Shown: one piece after another, positions 43,036-51,859 of the stretch
How positions within the stretch are numbered: the stretch's first letter is position 1
Layout of the letters: each line of letters starts with the position of its first letter
Assembly: GCF_002101395.1 (NCBI RefSeq)
Contig: NZ_CP019706.1
Location: 4,030,001-4,094,000 of the forward strand
Direction: 5' to 3'
Length of the DNA: 64,000 nucleotides
From: Pantoea alhagi
GTDB taxonomy: Bacteria > Pseudomonadota > Gammaproteobacteria > Enterobacterales > Enterobacteriaceae
Notes under the pieces: generated by a model
Seen by the model: only the letters and a program-made list of their open reading frames with translations
Told to the model about the DNA's origin: nothing
Databases searched by the model: none
Translations under genes and position numbers: made by a program

Positions 43036-43602
43036 ATGTCTTTATCTAAAAAAAATGACTATGAAAAACGTCTTCAAACCATAGAAGATAAATTGAAAAT
43101 ATTTGAACTCATTGCTGCTCACCCCCTTAGCGCGGACACTGGACATTCTGAGTACACACTCACGGTTTATAATCATGATGGTATCTTTGATCGTGGCCCT
43201 GAACTGGATGGTGCAAAGGGGGCCAAAGATATTGCGGCGTTTATTGAACGTCCGGAGCATGAGGAAGCAATTGTCGGTGGGCTTGCACATTTTACCGGGC
43301 TCCCACTGATTGATTTGCGTGACGATGTTGCAGTAGTAACCTCTTACCTTCAGATAGTGCAACTTAATCAGGAAGGCCCTAATCAAATGCTTCCAAATCA
43401 TGGAATGTCAAAGGGTTACCGAATTCACCGCGTAGTGGTAAATCGCTGGGAACTGGAACGGCGAGATGGCTGCTGGAAGGTTGCGAAGCGAACGCTTCTG
43501 CCGGTAGATGGTTCAGTTAGTCATCGGCAACTGCTACGTAAGGGATTAGATGAGCTTTATTTTCCAGGTTCAGAAAAAAACTCTCCCACTGTGGGTACAT
43601 GA
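43036..43602 (+). CDS. SnoaL/NTF2-like family protein
   Basis: 188 residues. A first helix (YEKRLQTIEDKLKIFELIAAHPLSAD), then a cone-like alpha+beta fold (TLTVYNHDGIFDRG; LRDDVAVVTSYLQIVQ; RVVVNRWELERRDGCWKVAKRTL) typical of SnoaL-like proteins, which serve as small enzymes or ligand binders in secondary metabolism and detoxification. Start ATG 43036 follows AAGGAGT. Alone on its strand. Activity unknown. Confidence 0.78.
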   Translation: MSLSKKNDYEKRLQTIEDKLKIFELIAAHPLSADTGHSEYTLTVYNHDGIFDRGPELDGAKGAKDIAAFIERPEHEEAIVGGLAHFTGLPLIDLRDDVAVVTSYLQIVQLNQEGPNQMLPNHGMSKGYRIHRVVVNRWELERRDGCWKVAKRTLLPVDGSVSHRQLLRKGLDELYFPGSEKNSPTVGT

Positions 43603-43950
43603 TATTCGTCATGCATAGGGCAAGAGATCTTATGCCCCTGAAATGCCTGCGCCACATAATCATAGGGCGTGACGCTAACTTCTTAAAATGCCCATAGCGG
43701 TCAGTAATGTGTACTGCCAACGATTATTCCTCTGTTGGGGAAAGCCTTTGTGCGGTTCATGGCCATGACATGCACATAACCGCAGAGGTAGCAGCGTGTC
43801 CGGGGGTTAAGAGATGACAAGATGTATGAAATCCAGACAGGTCATAAAATTATGTAGATATCTGATAGCACGCTTATCTACTGATAGGTTTAGTAAATGG
43901 ACCATTTTCAATCGATTATAATTCCCTGACTTTCTGATAAGGGCAAAAAT
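43603..43950. other. Gap between the SnoaL-like and GNAT genes
   Basis: No supported gene or repeat copy. Confidence 0.4.
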
Positions 43951-44559
43951 ATGACTTTCCAAATTGATGGGATTAAAAAGCGTCAGCCGGAAGAATTTTT
44001 TACGGAGCAATCCGGCCAGTTGACAGTTATACATCTTGAACCCGTCTGCGAAGATGATATTGCAGCTGTCACAGCGTTGCTTAATCAGGCTTATCGTTGT
44101 ATCGGTGGTGACGGTGGATGGACAAACGAAGGCGGGATCATTGCCGGGAATCGCATAAGCGAAGAAACGCTGAGACAGGAGATTGCGTCTAAGCCGGATT
44201 CAAGTCTGTTGCTATGGAAAATGCAAAGCAAAATTCGGGGATGTGTCTGGATGGAGCCAATTACTGACAGTACCTGGTATCTCGGTTCGCTTGCAATTGA
44301 CCCACTGTTACAAAACTGCCGATATGGCCGTAAGTTAATTGCTGCAGCAGAACAGTGGTGCAGCAGCCGTAAAGGAAATACTATTCGGTTGACGGTACTG
44401 GACGTCCGTCACACGCTTATTAACTGGTATGAAAGGCGGGGTTATACGCTGACCGGAGAAACAGAACCTTTCCCGGTGGAGGACACGCGGTTTGGAATAC
44501 CTATAAATTCCGGTTTGCGCTTTGTCTATATGAAGAAAATATTGAACCACACCAGATAA
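43951..44559 (+). CDS. GNAT-family N-acetyltransferase
   Basis: 202 residues. The GNAT core: beta strands around CVWMEPITDSTWYLGSLAIDP, then the acetyl-CoA loop (QNCRYGRKLIAAAEQW, a Q/RxxGxG/A-like motif) and the final strand ENWYERRGYTLTG-type NWYERRGY. It acetylates an amine on an unknown substrate (drug, peptide or small molecule). The start ATG 43951 follows AAGGGCAAAA. Single gene. Confidence 0.85.
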   Translation: MTFQIDGIKKRQPEEFFTEQSGQLTVIHLEPVCEDDIAAVTALLNQAYRCIGGDGGWTNEGGIIAGNRISEETLRQEIASKPDSSLLLWKMQSKIRGCVWMEPITDSTWYLGSLAIDPLLQNCRYGRKLIAAAEQWCSSRKGNTIRLTVLDVRHTLINWYERRGYTLTGETEPFPVEDTRFGIPINSGLRFVYMKKILNHTR

Positions 44560-44619
44560 AATATCACTGCAAGCTTCAACACTATTCGCAACGTGTCATA
44601 TCATAAAACGCCGCTGATA

Positions 44620-44646
44620 ATCTGTTATGTGCCAGCGGCGGACGTC
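44620..44646. repeat. Dispersed palindromic repeat, right arm, copy 8
   Basis: TGTTATGTGCCAGCGGCGGA CGTC next to the LysR stop; the left arm is not clear. Confidence 0.6.
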
Positions 44647-44653
44647 TACGGCA

Positions 44654-45547
44654 TTAAAAATCCCATGTCGTTCTTATCCAGTCGATAAACACACGGGTTT
44701 TTGCAGGCAGGTGACGATTTTCCGGCCACGCGATGTGCACCGGCACTTCATCATGCTGCCAGTCTGGAAATAGTTCGATCAGATCGCCTTTTTCCAGACA
44801 TTCTTCTGCCAGAAATCGGTAAGTAGTCACTATCCCCAGCCCTGCTTTTGCCGCGCTGAAAGCTGCCACCGAATCATTAACTGATATCACCCACTTTCCC
44901 CAGAGCTGAACTTCATCACCCGTTCTGGAAACTTTATGCTCAAACGCCCGCCCTGATCGAGGCGATGATATCTGCACCAGGATATGTTCCTGCAACAGCT
45001 GGCCCGGATGTTCTGGCGTCCCCCGTCGGTTGAGGTAATCAGGAGACGCACAGGTCACCATTTTCAGCGTGCCAAGAGTGCGCGCTATCAGTGATTCCTG
45101 ATAAAGATTCCCTATCCGGATAACACAGTCATAGTTATCTTCGATCAGATCTGAAGTCTGGTTGCTGATACCTGCCTCTATCTGTACGCCAGGAAATTTT
45201 TCAGTGAACTCCAGAAGACGCGGGATGACATGGTAGCACCCCAGCGCGTGCGGCATCTCAACCCGGACTTTTCCCTTTGGTCCTGCGGCCTCAGTACGAG
45301 TGTCGCTTTCCAGAATATTCAACTGCTCCAGAAGCTTCAGCGCTCCCTGATAGAAAATGCTCCCCTGCTCCGTCAGGTTCAGCCTGCGGGATGTCCTGTT
45401 TAGCAATTTTGTTGCCATCGAGTTTTCCAGCCCCTGGACAAGCCGGGTTACCGTTGATTTTGGCAGTCCGAGCTGTTCTGACGCACGCGTAAACGAACCG
45501 GCTTCAACAACCCTTATGAACGCCTTCATTGAGTCAATTTTGTCCAC
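44654..45547 (-). CDS. LysR-family transcriptional regulator
   Basis: 297 residues. Winged HTH at about 5-62 (KIDSMKAFIRVVEAGSFTRASEQLGLPKSTVTRLVQGLE) and a type-2 periplasmic-binding effector domain. The start is GTG 45547, 6 nt after CGGAGA; a longer frame to TTG 45577 has no ribosome site. Divergent from the MBL hydrolase/alpha-beta hydrolase pair, with a perfect GTTGCA-N5-TGCAAC repeat at 45562-45578 between them: the likely operator. Confidence 0.9.
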   Translation of the reverse strand: MDKIDSMKAFIRVVEAGSFTRASEQLGLPKSTVTRLVQGLENSMATKLLNRTSRRLNLTEQGSIFYQGALKLLEQLNILESDTRTEAAGPKGKVRVEMPHALGCYHVIPRLLEFTEKFPGVQIEAGISNQTSDLIEDNYDCVIRIGNLYQESLIARTLGTLKMVTCASPDYLNRRGTPEHPGQLLQEHILVQISSPRSGRAFEHKVSRTGDEVQLWGKWVISVNDSVAAFSAAKAGLGIVTTYRFLAEECLEKGDLIELFPDWQHDEVPVHIAWPENRHLPAKTRVFIDWIRTTWDF

Positions 45548-45561
45548 ATCGCTCTCCGATT

Positions 45562-45578
45562 GTTGCAAAAAATGCAAC
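45562..45578. promoter_or_regulatory. Inverted repeat between LysR and the hydrolase operon
   Basis: GTTGCA-AAAAA-TGCAAC, perfect 6-bp arms, plus a third GTTGCA-like half at about 45584. A LysR-type box (T-N11-A) in the divergent promoter. Confidence 0.65.
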
Positions 45579-45665
45579 TCATGGTTGCAGGATATCAGCT
45601 TGTTCCCTCCGGCAAAAGTGGCAGACTGACGTCATGTTTAGCGAAGTAAACCAGAGGAACCAGCC

Positions 45666-46556
45666 GTGAATTCTCTTTTTTCCTGGCAGACAGCAGATCT
45701 AAAAGTCACAAAAATTCCCGAAATGGAATTGCACAATATCGATGCATCTTTCCTTTTTCCGCAATGGAATGCGCGAACAGGTCAGGCGGCGATGGCGGGG
45801 CTCAATAATGAATACAGAGGAAGGGAGGAAAATCAGGTTCAGCTGAGTACCCACAGTTGGCTGATTGAAACCGGGAAGCATATATTCCTGATAGATACTG
45901 CAGCAGGTAATGACAAACTTCGTCCGCTAAACCCCGTCTTTAACCAGCTTAATACCCGCTGGCTTACTCATCTGGCGGCTGCGGGCATCAGGCCTGAACA
46001 GGTTGACTTTGTATTCCTGAGCCATCTTCACGTGGACCACGTTGGCTGGAATACTCGCCTGATGAATGGACGCTGGACGCCTACATTCCCCAACGCACGT
46101 TATTTCTTTTCTGCCCGGGAACTGAGTTTCTATTCAGATGAGAAAAACGTCGGGGAGCCCAGTAAGGGTATTTTTGCCGACAGTATTCTTCCTGTTACAG
46201 AAGCAGGTCAGGCTGTGCCGGTTGACGCTGAAGCTATCCTGCCGGTTCCCGGGTTAAAGATACACCGGACACCGGGACACAGTTACGACCACTGGTCATA
46301 CAGCCTGCAATCAGAAGGTGAAACCCTGCTCTTCTGGGGAGATGTTATGCATCACCCTTTACAATTACGCGTCCCCGACTGGTACTCGGTTTACTGCGAG
46401 GATATAGCCGCCTCCGTTGTCTCCCGAAAGTGGGCTATCGCATTCGCTCTGGAGCAAAACGCAGCCATTTTCACCACGCATTTCCCGGGTACGTCTGCCG
46501 GAAGGGTGCAGAATAGCGCACTCGGTCTGAGCTGGACGCCCTTTAAACAGGAGTAA
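45666..46556 (+). CDS. MBL-fold metallo-hydrolase
   Basis: 296 residues. Zinc ligands in HLHVDHVGW (SHLHVDH, near residue 121), the downstream His in TPGHSYDHW and Asp in FWGDVMHHPL. This is the AttM/lactonase-like subgroup rather than a beta-lactamase. Start GTG 45666 follows AGAGGAACC. The alpha/beta hydrolase start overlaps its stop (TAATGA at 46553-46558). It hydrolyses an ester or lactone bond; substrate unknown. Confidence 0.88.
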   Translation: MNSLFSWQTADLKVTKIPEMELHNIDASFLFPQWNARTGQAAMAGLNNEYRGREENQVQLSTHSWLIETGKHIFLIDTAAGNDKLRPLNPVFNQLNTRWLTHLAAAGIRPEQVDFVFLSHLHVDHVGWNTRLMNGRWTPTFPNARYFFSARELSFYSDEKNVGEPSKGIFADSILPVTEAGQAVPVDAEAILPVPGLKIHRTPGHSYDHWSYSLQSEGETLLFWGDVMHHPLQLRVPDWYSVYCEDIAASVVSRKWAIAFALEQNAAIFTTHFPGTSAGRVQNSALGLSWTPFKQE

Positions 46557-47557
46557 TGACCATGCATAAAGATAACATCATCAGCGAAAGCCTGTTTATT
46601 CCATCAAACACACAAGGCATTGAGCTGCACCTTATCCATAAATTCCGCCGGGATAGAGTGAGCGTCGATGAGTCAAATACCATCATCATGATGCACGGTG
46701 CCACTTATTCATCCGAAAGCCTGTTTGACACGCCGGCAGAAGGCGCTTCGTTTATTGATGTGCTGGCCAGCAAAGGGTTCAACGTTTATGCCGTTAACGT
46801 CAGAGGATACGGGGCTTCTACCCGCCCGCCTGAAATGAGCCAGCCTGCAGAAAACAACGTTCCTGCGGTGAGAACCGATGTGGCTGTCCGCGACTTCAGC
46901 TGCGCGGTTAATTATGTGCTGGGTTTTCATAAGCTGAATCAGGTAAACATCATTGGTATGTCATGGGGAGGCACGGTTGCCGCAACCTTTACCTCACGTA
47001 ACAATCACCACGTCCGTCGTCTTGGGCTGATTGCACCCCAATGGCTAAGTAGCCAGCCAGTGCCCCTTGATGAAGGAGGCACATTGCATGCATGGCGTAT
47101 CGTAAACGCAGGAGAAGGCAAGGCTCGCTGGCTGAGTGGTGCCCCGCAGCATAAACAGCAGGATCTCATCCCGGCGGGCGTGTTTGAGGCCTGGGTAGAC
47201 AAAGCTGTCAGCACTGAACCTGATGAGAATCTGCGAATGCAAAATTCTTTCAGGGCCAGCAACGGTCCTGTTCAGGATATCCGGGACTACTGGACCAAAG
47301 GAAAGCCTTATTATGACCCGGCCGATATTCGCGTACCGTTGCTGCTCATTCATGGCGAGTGGGACAGAGATGTTCCTGTTGCCGTTACACAGGATTTATT
47401 CCTGCATATGACCGGCTCACCGGATAAACGGTGGCTGGAAATTGGCGAGGCAACACATATGGTTGTTCTGGAAAAGAACCGCCATAAGGTTTTTGACGCA
47501 CTGGCCAATTTCTTTAGTGAGCCAAACATTAAGAATTCCAGGCACGTTGCTCAGTAG
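46556..47557 (+). CDS. Alpha/beta-hydrolase
   Basis: 333 residues. Nucleophile elbow GMSWGG near residue 140, the oxyanion region IMMHGATYSSESLFDTP near 44-58, acid in HGEWDRD near 267 and His in GEATHMV near 300. Translationally coupled to the MBL gene and controlled with it by the divergent LysR. The product pair looks like a small catabolic or lactone-degrading pathway. Fold certain; substrate not. Confidence 0.88.
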   Translation: MTMHKDNIISESLFIPSNTQGIELHLIHKFRRDRVSVDESNTIIMMHGATYSSESLFDTPAEGASFIDVLASKGFNVYAVNVRGYGASTRPPEMSQPAENNVPAVRTDVAVRDFSCAVNYVLGFHKLNQVNIIGMSWGGTVAATFTSRNNHHVRRLGLIAPQWLSSQPVPLDEGGTLHAWRIVNAGEGKARWLSGAPQHKQQDLIPAGVFEAWVDKAVSTEPDENLRMQNSFRASNGPVQDIRDYWTKGKPYYDPADIRVPLLLIHGEWDRDVPVAVTQDLFLHMTGSPDKRWLEIGEATHMVVLEKNRHKVFDALANFFSEPNIKNSRHVAQ

Positions 47558-47565
47558 CTACCCCT

Positions 47566-47600
47566 TCTGGTCCGCTCAGTGCCAGAAACGGACATTGCTC
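47566..47600. repeat. Dispersed palindromic repeat, right arm, copy 9
   Basis: CTGGTCCGCTCAGTGCCAGA AACGGACATTG: right arm close to consensus, after the hydrolase stop. Confidence 0.7.
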
Positions 47601-47671
47601 ATATCCAGTTATGTTAGTAAATAACGAGCTGACCTTATGTTAAGGCCAGCTATTACAGTTAGTACGTGACA

Positions 47672-48019
47672 TCAGGATGGTGGGAGGTCAGAACGATCCC
47701 CTCGTGTGGTCGGATGTGAAATTACAATAAACTCTACGGGAGATTCAGTATCGTTTCTGGCTTGATGCCTGGAGCCCGGAGGAATTTCTAATCCCTGCAG
47801 GGCCTTAATATTATGCATTTCACCTTCAAGCTCAATTGAAAGAACGCCTTTAAGAACAAAGAAAAACTGTCTGGAAACTGAGTGGAAATGTCGCTTTTCG
47901 AAGGTGCCTGGAGGCATTTTTTCATGAATAACCAGCATGTCCTGGCGGTTTACCAGGTACCAACCATCGCAATTGCCACCCCATATATAATGCTCTGCAT
48001 TATCCTTTGAAATCATCAT
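47672..48019 (-). CDS. Cupin-domain protein
   Basis: 115 residues. Cupin motif 1 region HEKMPPGTFEKRHFHSVSRQFFFVLKG (His-rich metal site) and motif 2 PPGSRHQARNDTESPVEFIVIS. Probably binds a metal in a jelly-roll barrel; enzyme or sensor. Start is ATG 48019 (or the next ATG), 4-7 nt after AAGGAG. Short sequence, stand-alone. Confidence 0.82.
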   Translation of the reverse strand: MMISKDNAEHYIWGGNCDGWYLVNRQDMLVIHEKMPPGTFEKRHFHSVSRQFFFVLKGVLSIELEGEMHNIKALQGLEIPPGSRHQARNDTESPVEFIVISHPTTRGDRSDLPPS

Positions 48020-48192
48020 AGTTCTCCTTATGCATGCAACCATATCTCAAGGGTGTAAAAGGTTTATACCGAGAGATGCTATCAATTCGCAACGGGTTAA
48101 GCTTTGGTTAATCGCTTAAAAATATTAACTTTATCGTTCACATACCCATCAGTTATTAATTTCTTGGCAGATTGGTATTTACACAGGACATT

Positions 48193-48260
48193 AGGTCTGC
48201 TTTTTGCTTATAGCAGACCTTGCCCCGTACGCATGTCCGCTTTTGCCAGAAGCGGACATT
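48193..48260. repeat. Dispersed palindromic repeat, copy 10 (near consensus)
   Basis: Left arm GGTCTGCTTTTTGCTTATAG CAGACC, 17-nt spacer, right arm TGTCCGCTTTTGCCAGAAGCGGACATT. Each arm can form its own hairpin. Confidence 0.85.
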
Positions 48261-48360
48261 CAAGCAGTAATGCTGTCGTTGCGTAATGAAACAGATGACG
48301 AATAGTGTTTTGTTTACGTAAGGTAGATGCTGATTCCGCAGCCAAGTAAAGGGCGTAAGC

Positions 48361-49101
48361 ATGGGAAGATTTCAGGGTAAACGTATACTGATCACGGGCG
48401 GTACCAGTGGCATGGGGCTGGCAGGCGCTCAGCGCATTGTCACTGAAGGCGGCCATGTAGCCATTACGGGGCTTAATGAAGAAAGGCTGAAACATGCACG
48501 CAGCCTGCTTCCTGTAACATCGCTTATTGTGAAAAGCGATGCTGCAAGCGAAGCTGACATAAATGCGCTGGAAGAAGCTGTTAGCGGCTGGGGATCACTT
48601 GATGGATTATGGCTTAATGCCGGCTTCGCAGAGGTCGGCTCCCCGGAATCTGTAACGGCAGATTCTTTTAATCGCATGATGAACGCTAATGTGCGCGGTC
48701 CGATGCTACAGCTGGCAGCTCTATCTAAATCACTTAACTCAGGCGCATCCGTTCTGGTTACTTCTTCCTCCTCTGTATATGAAGGTGCGGCGATGACAAG
48801 CCTGTATGCAGCGACGAAAGGCGCCGTTATCGCTATGGTTAAAAGCTGGGCATCTGCGCTGGCTGAACGCGGTATCCGCGCCAACACTTTGGTGCCAGGT
48901 CCGATTGAAACCAACTTCAGGCATTTTATGCCAGAGGAGTCGCGTCAGCAGTTTGAGGATTTTGTGGTAAGCCAGGTTCCTTTGGGTCGCGCAGGAACAG
49001 CAGAAGAGGCTGCTGCAGTTGCACTTTTCCTCCTTTCCGATGATGCATCCTATGTTACCGGCAGCCAGTATGCTGTAGACGGTGGGCTGGTACATTACTG
49101 A
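48361..49101 (+). CDS. SDR-family oxidoreductase
   Basis: 246 residues. TGGTSGMGLAGA (cofactor loop) near residue 13, NAG-like LNAGFAEV near 87, catalytic Ser in SSSSVYEG and YAATKGAV near 147. Dinucleotide-dependent reductase or dehydrogenase. Start ATG 48361; weak ribosome site. A 68-bp fragment at 55515-55583 has almost the same N-terminal codons, so a second copy existed. Confidence 0.9.
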   Translation: MGRFQGKRILITGGTSGMGLAGAQRIVTEGGHVAITGLNEERLKHARSLLPVTSLIVKSDAASEADINALEEAVSGWGSLDGLWLNAGFAEVGSPESVTADSFNRMMNANVRGPMLQLAALSKSLNSGASVLVTSSSSVYEGAAMTSLYAATKGAVIAMVKSWASALAERGIRANTLVPGPIETNFRHFMPEESRQQFEDFVVSQVPLGRAGTAEEAAAVALFLLSDDASYVTGSQYAVDGGLVHY

Positions 49102-49484
49102 TCGTTTACCAGGGCTCATGAAAGTAACTGAAATTAATCCGGTAAAGTCCACTTCCGCTCATAGCGGACCTTACTCCAGTGTTAGTCCGCTTCGTGCCAA
49201 AAGCGGACTGTAGGAAAACCGCAGTGCTTTACATTTAGGTGATCGGGTAACAGACGAAATAAAGGTTTCTGGATATATAGGGTCAAATCCATGACTACGC
49301 TACCCTGGAACAAAAGCCGTATCATTGGCCAAAAACGGCTTCTTCAGCTATCTCATATCTGAGGAATTCGTATCTGAGAGCCGGTAATGCAAAAGATTAA
49401 CGTTAATGAAACCTGCCTGACAGCAAGTCTTTGATACCCCTGTTTTTCATCTGGAAGCGGATACAGAAGAATACTGATTTTCAG
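49102..49484. other. Intergenic region with repeat copy 11
   Basis: No gene. Repeat copy at 49150-49212; no other feature recognised. Confidence 0.5.
49150..49212. repeat. Dispersed palindromic repeat, copy 11 (near consensus)
   Basis: Left arm CACTTCCGCTCATAGCGGAC and right arm GTCCGCTTCGTGCCAAAAGC GGAC, spacer of about 17 nt. Confidence 0.85.
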
Positions 49485-50918
49485 TTACGTCGTTTCTGCT
49501 GATACACCAGTCGCAGCTTTGAAGGGCAACAGATGGGAAACAAGAAGCCCCGCCATCTGTCCGGCTGCAGCCAGATAAAAAGCAAGTTGTATGGCATTTT
49601 CGAGACTGCTCACAGAGGTTTCCAGCTGCAGATTTTCGGCCCCACTTCCGGATAAGGCTATCAGCAAAGCAATACCAATAGCATTACCTACGTTCAGCGT
49701 TGTGGAAGCCATGCCGGAAGCGATCCCCTGTTCGTTATGCTTTACGCCAGAGCCAGAAGCTATCCACATTGCCGTCCATACAATTCCCTGGCCTGCTCCT
49801 GAAATGACCAACCCGGGCAGTATTTCCGCATAAGACGCGCCTGAAAAGGCTGCCGGCACCAGTGCCAGCGTCCCGGCGGTTCCGGTCAAAAAACCGGCCA
49901 GTAACGTCGTACGCACCGGCAGCCAATTTGCCAGTCGGGCTCCGAGCTGCGTCCCGGCAAAAATTGCCAGCGAAGGGATAATAAATGCCAGGCCAGTTTG
50001 TAGGGCGCTGTACCCCATAACGCTCTGAAACATAACAGTCAGAAAATAAGGCAGGGCACCAAAGGTTCCCATATAAATGAATGTAATCACCATGCCTGTG
50101 GCCAGACTGCGGTTTCTGAATAAACGTAACGGCATCAGTGGATCGTGGCTGCGTGACTCAATGGCAGCAAACGCCAACAGAAATACAGCTGCCAGAACCA
50201 GTAATAAAAGAATATGTCCTGAGAGCCAGCCGTCTTCCGGTCCCTGAACTATGGCATAAACCAGCAGGGTTGCTCCCATGGTTACTGTCAAAGCGCCCGG
50301 AAAATCGAAACGGCGGCGCTCGTTGCGCAGACTATCCTTGGGTAAGACGAAAAAAGCAGCAGAAATTGCGATAGCTGCCAGGACAACGTTGACGAAAAAC
50401 ACTGCCGGCCAGCCACAAAAACTGGTGAGAATACCTCCGGCAAGCGATCCTAGCGTCAGGCCGCTTGCTCCGGCGCCGCCCCATATAGCCAGTGCTCTGT
50501 TGCGTGAGGGACCTTCCTCAAACAGCCTGTTTATAAGTGAAAGCGTGGATGGAAACAGCATTGCAGCGCCTATGCCCTGTATGGCTCGCGCAATTACGAT
50601 GATAACAGGACTCCATGCTAAACCTCCCGCAAGCGAAGAGAGCGCGTACACCCATAACGCACTAATAAATACGCGACGCTGTCCCAGCAGATCTGCAGCA
50701 CGTCCACCGAACAGTAAAAATCCTCCGCAGCATACCGTGTAAGCACTGACCACCCACTGAAGCGTGTGCTCTGAAAATCCCAGACCCGCGCCAATCTCTG
50801 GCAGAGCCACAAACACAATATTGATATCCAGGGAGTAGATAAGCTGGGCGAACGCAAGCAGCGCAAGGCTCCAGTGTTGTAAACGAGGGACGCCTGAAAC
50901 CGGTGAGGGAATAGCCAT
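49485..50918 (-). CDS. DHA2-family MFS multidrug transporter (14 TMS)
   Basis: 477 residues. About 14 transmembrane helices. DLLGQRRVFISALWVYAL is motif A; LDINIVFVALPEIGAGLGF is the conserved first-helix end of EmrB/QacA-type pumps; GAGASGLTLGSLAGGILTSF is motif C. Start 50918 (MAIPSPV) after ATGGAGA; the longer frame would include the operator region. Divergent from the ArsR gene at 51056, with a large inverted repeat between. Likely exports antibiotics or other toxic compounds. Confidence 0.88.
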   Translation of the reverse strand: MAIPSPVSGVPRLQHWSLALLAFAQLIYSLDINIVFVALPEIGAGLGFSEHTLQWVVSAYTVCCGGFLLFGGRAADLLGQRRVFISALWVYALSSLAGGLAWSPVIIVIARAIQGIGAAMLFPSTLSLINRLFEEGPSRNRALAIWGGAGASGLTLGSLAGGILTSFCGWPAVFFVNVVLAAIAISAAFFVLPKDSLRNERRRFDFPGALTVTMGATLLVYAIVQGPEDGWLSGHILLLLVLAAVFLLAFAAIESRSHDPLMPLRLFRNRSLATGMVITFIYMGTFGALPYFLTVMFQSVMGYSALQTGLAFIIPSLAIFAGTQLGARLANWLPVRTTLLAGFLTGTAGTLALVPAAFSGASYAEILPGLVISGAGQGIVWTAMWIASGSGVKHNEQGIASGMASTTLNVGNAIGIALLIALSGSGAENLQLETSVSSLENAIQLAFYLAAAGQMAGLLVSHLLPFKAATGVSAETT

Positions 50919-50946
50919 TGAACAATCTCCATATAAACTAAAAACC

Positions 50947-50995
50947 AATGTACGAGTACATACGTACAATTAATGTATGAGTGTACTCGTACATT
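50947..50995. promoter_or_regulatory. Long inverted repeat in the pump/ArsR divergent promoter
   Basis: AATGTACGAGTAC (50947-50959) and its exact inverse GTACTCGTACATT (50983-50995), with a further TACGTA in the middle. Likely binding site of the ArsR protein. Confidence 0.75.
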
Positions 50996-51055
50996 AGTCA
51001 ACTGATAAAATTTAAAGTAGAGTGTTCGCATGTTGCCAAGCCGAGGAGTAACCAG

Positions 51056-51412
51056 ATGCTTTCTAACCATCCTGACACGGAACAAATACGTCTTGAAAAT
51101 GTGCTGACGGCTTTGGGAAATCCGCTACGTCTGACTGTGGTGCGTGTACTGGCTGGCGGTGGTGAGTATGCCTGTAGCGCCGTGCTGAGCGGTATTCCCA
51201 AATCAACGCTGACTCACCACTGGCGTGTATTACGAGACAGTGGCGTTATCTGGCAGCGTCCTTTTGGCCGCGAAAATTTACTGTCGCTACGTCGGGAAGA
51301 CCTGGATGCCCGCTTCCCCGGGCTGCTTGATGTCCTGTTGGGCGCGGTGGAAAACGATGCTCTGACGCAGGAGTCAACAACAAGGCATCTGCCGCCTATC
51401 CCCCCGGAATAG
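51056..51412 (+). CDS. ArsR-family regulator of the DHA2 pump
   Basis: 118 residues. Winged HTH: LENVLTALGNPLRLTVVRVLAGG, then SGIPKSTLTHHWRVLRDSGVIW with the recognition helix. There is one Cys (YACSAVL) but no ELCVC metal motif, so it probably senses an organic ligand. Start 51056 after GAGGAGT. Divergent from the DHA2 pump. Confidence 0.88.
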   Translation: MLSNHPDTEQIRLENVLTALGNPLRLTVVRVLAGGGEYACSAVLSGIPKSTLTHHWRVLRDSGVIWQRPFGRENLLSLRREDLDARFPGLLDVLLGAVENDALTQESTTRHLPPIPPE

Positions 51413-51448
51413 CAGGTATATGAAAAGATGATGTGAACTGAACGCATA

Positions 51449-51513
51449 AATCCGCTTTTTGCTCACAGCGGCCTGATGCCGTCGCTATGGGTTGCTTTGT
51501 GCCGGGAGCGGAA
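51449..51513. repeat. Dispersed palindromic repeat, copy 12
   Basis: AAATCCGCTTTTTGCTCACA GCGGCC as left arm, GTTGCTTTGTGCCGGGAGCG GA as right arm. Confidence 0.75.
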
Positions 51514-51687
51514 TTAAAAACTAAGGCTCCTTATATTTACTCTGTAAAGCACTGCAACACGCTCTATATTTCAGGACTGACTGCGTTTGACACAGCGTCT
51601 TAAAACGCAAACATTGCTGAAGAGGCATTCAGCTGAGTCAGTAAGATTTCCAGCGCTGAAAGTACGCATTTTTCGGCCCTTATTAAG

Positions 51688-51846
51688 GTCATCCTGTTTA
51701 CTCCCTCTTTTGAGGAGCTTAACGACCTGCGCAAGGTTCTCTACCGAAATTACGGAGATCACTTCCCTGCCAGTTCTCTTGTTGACGTCAGCCGCCTTTT
51801 TTCACCTGATCTTAAAATAGAAGTTGAGGCGGTATTTGACCCCTGA
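51688..51846 (+). pseudogene. RidA/YjgF-family, C-terminal fragment
   Basis: The plus frame VILFTPSFEELNDLRKVLYR, then NYGDHFPASSLVDVSRLFSP and DLKIEVEAVFDP, matches the C-terminal half of RidA proteins (the last strand IEVEA with the conserved Glu). The N-terminal half is missing, so no enamine/imine deaminase activity. Confidence 0.65.
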
Positions 51847-51859
51847 TTCGTAGTCATTT

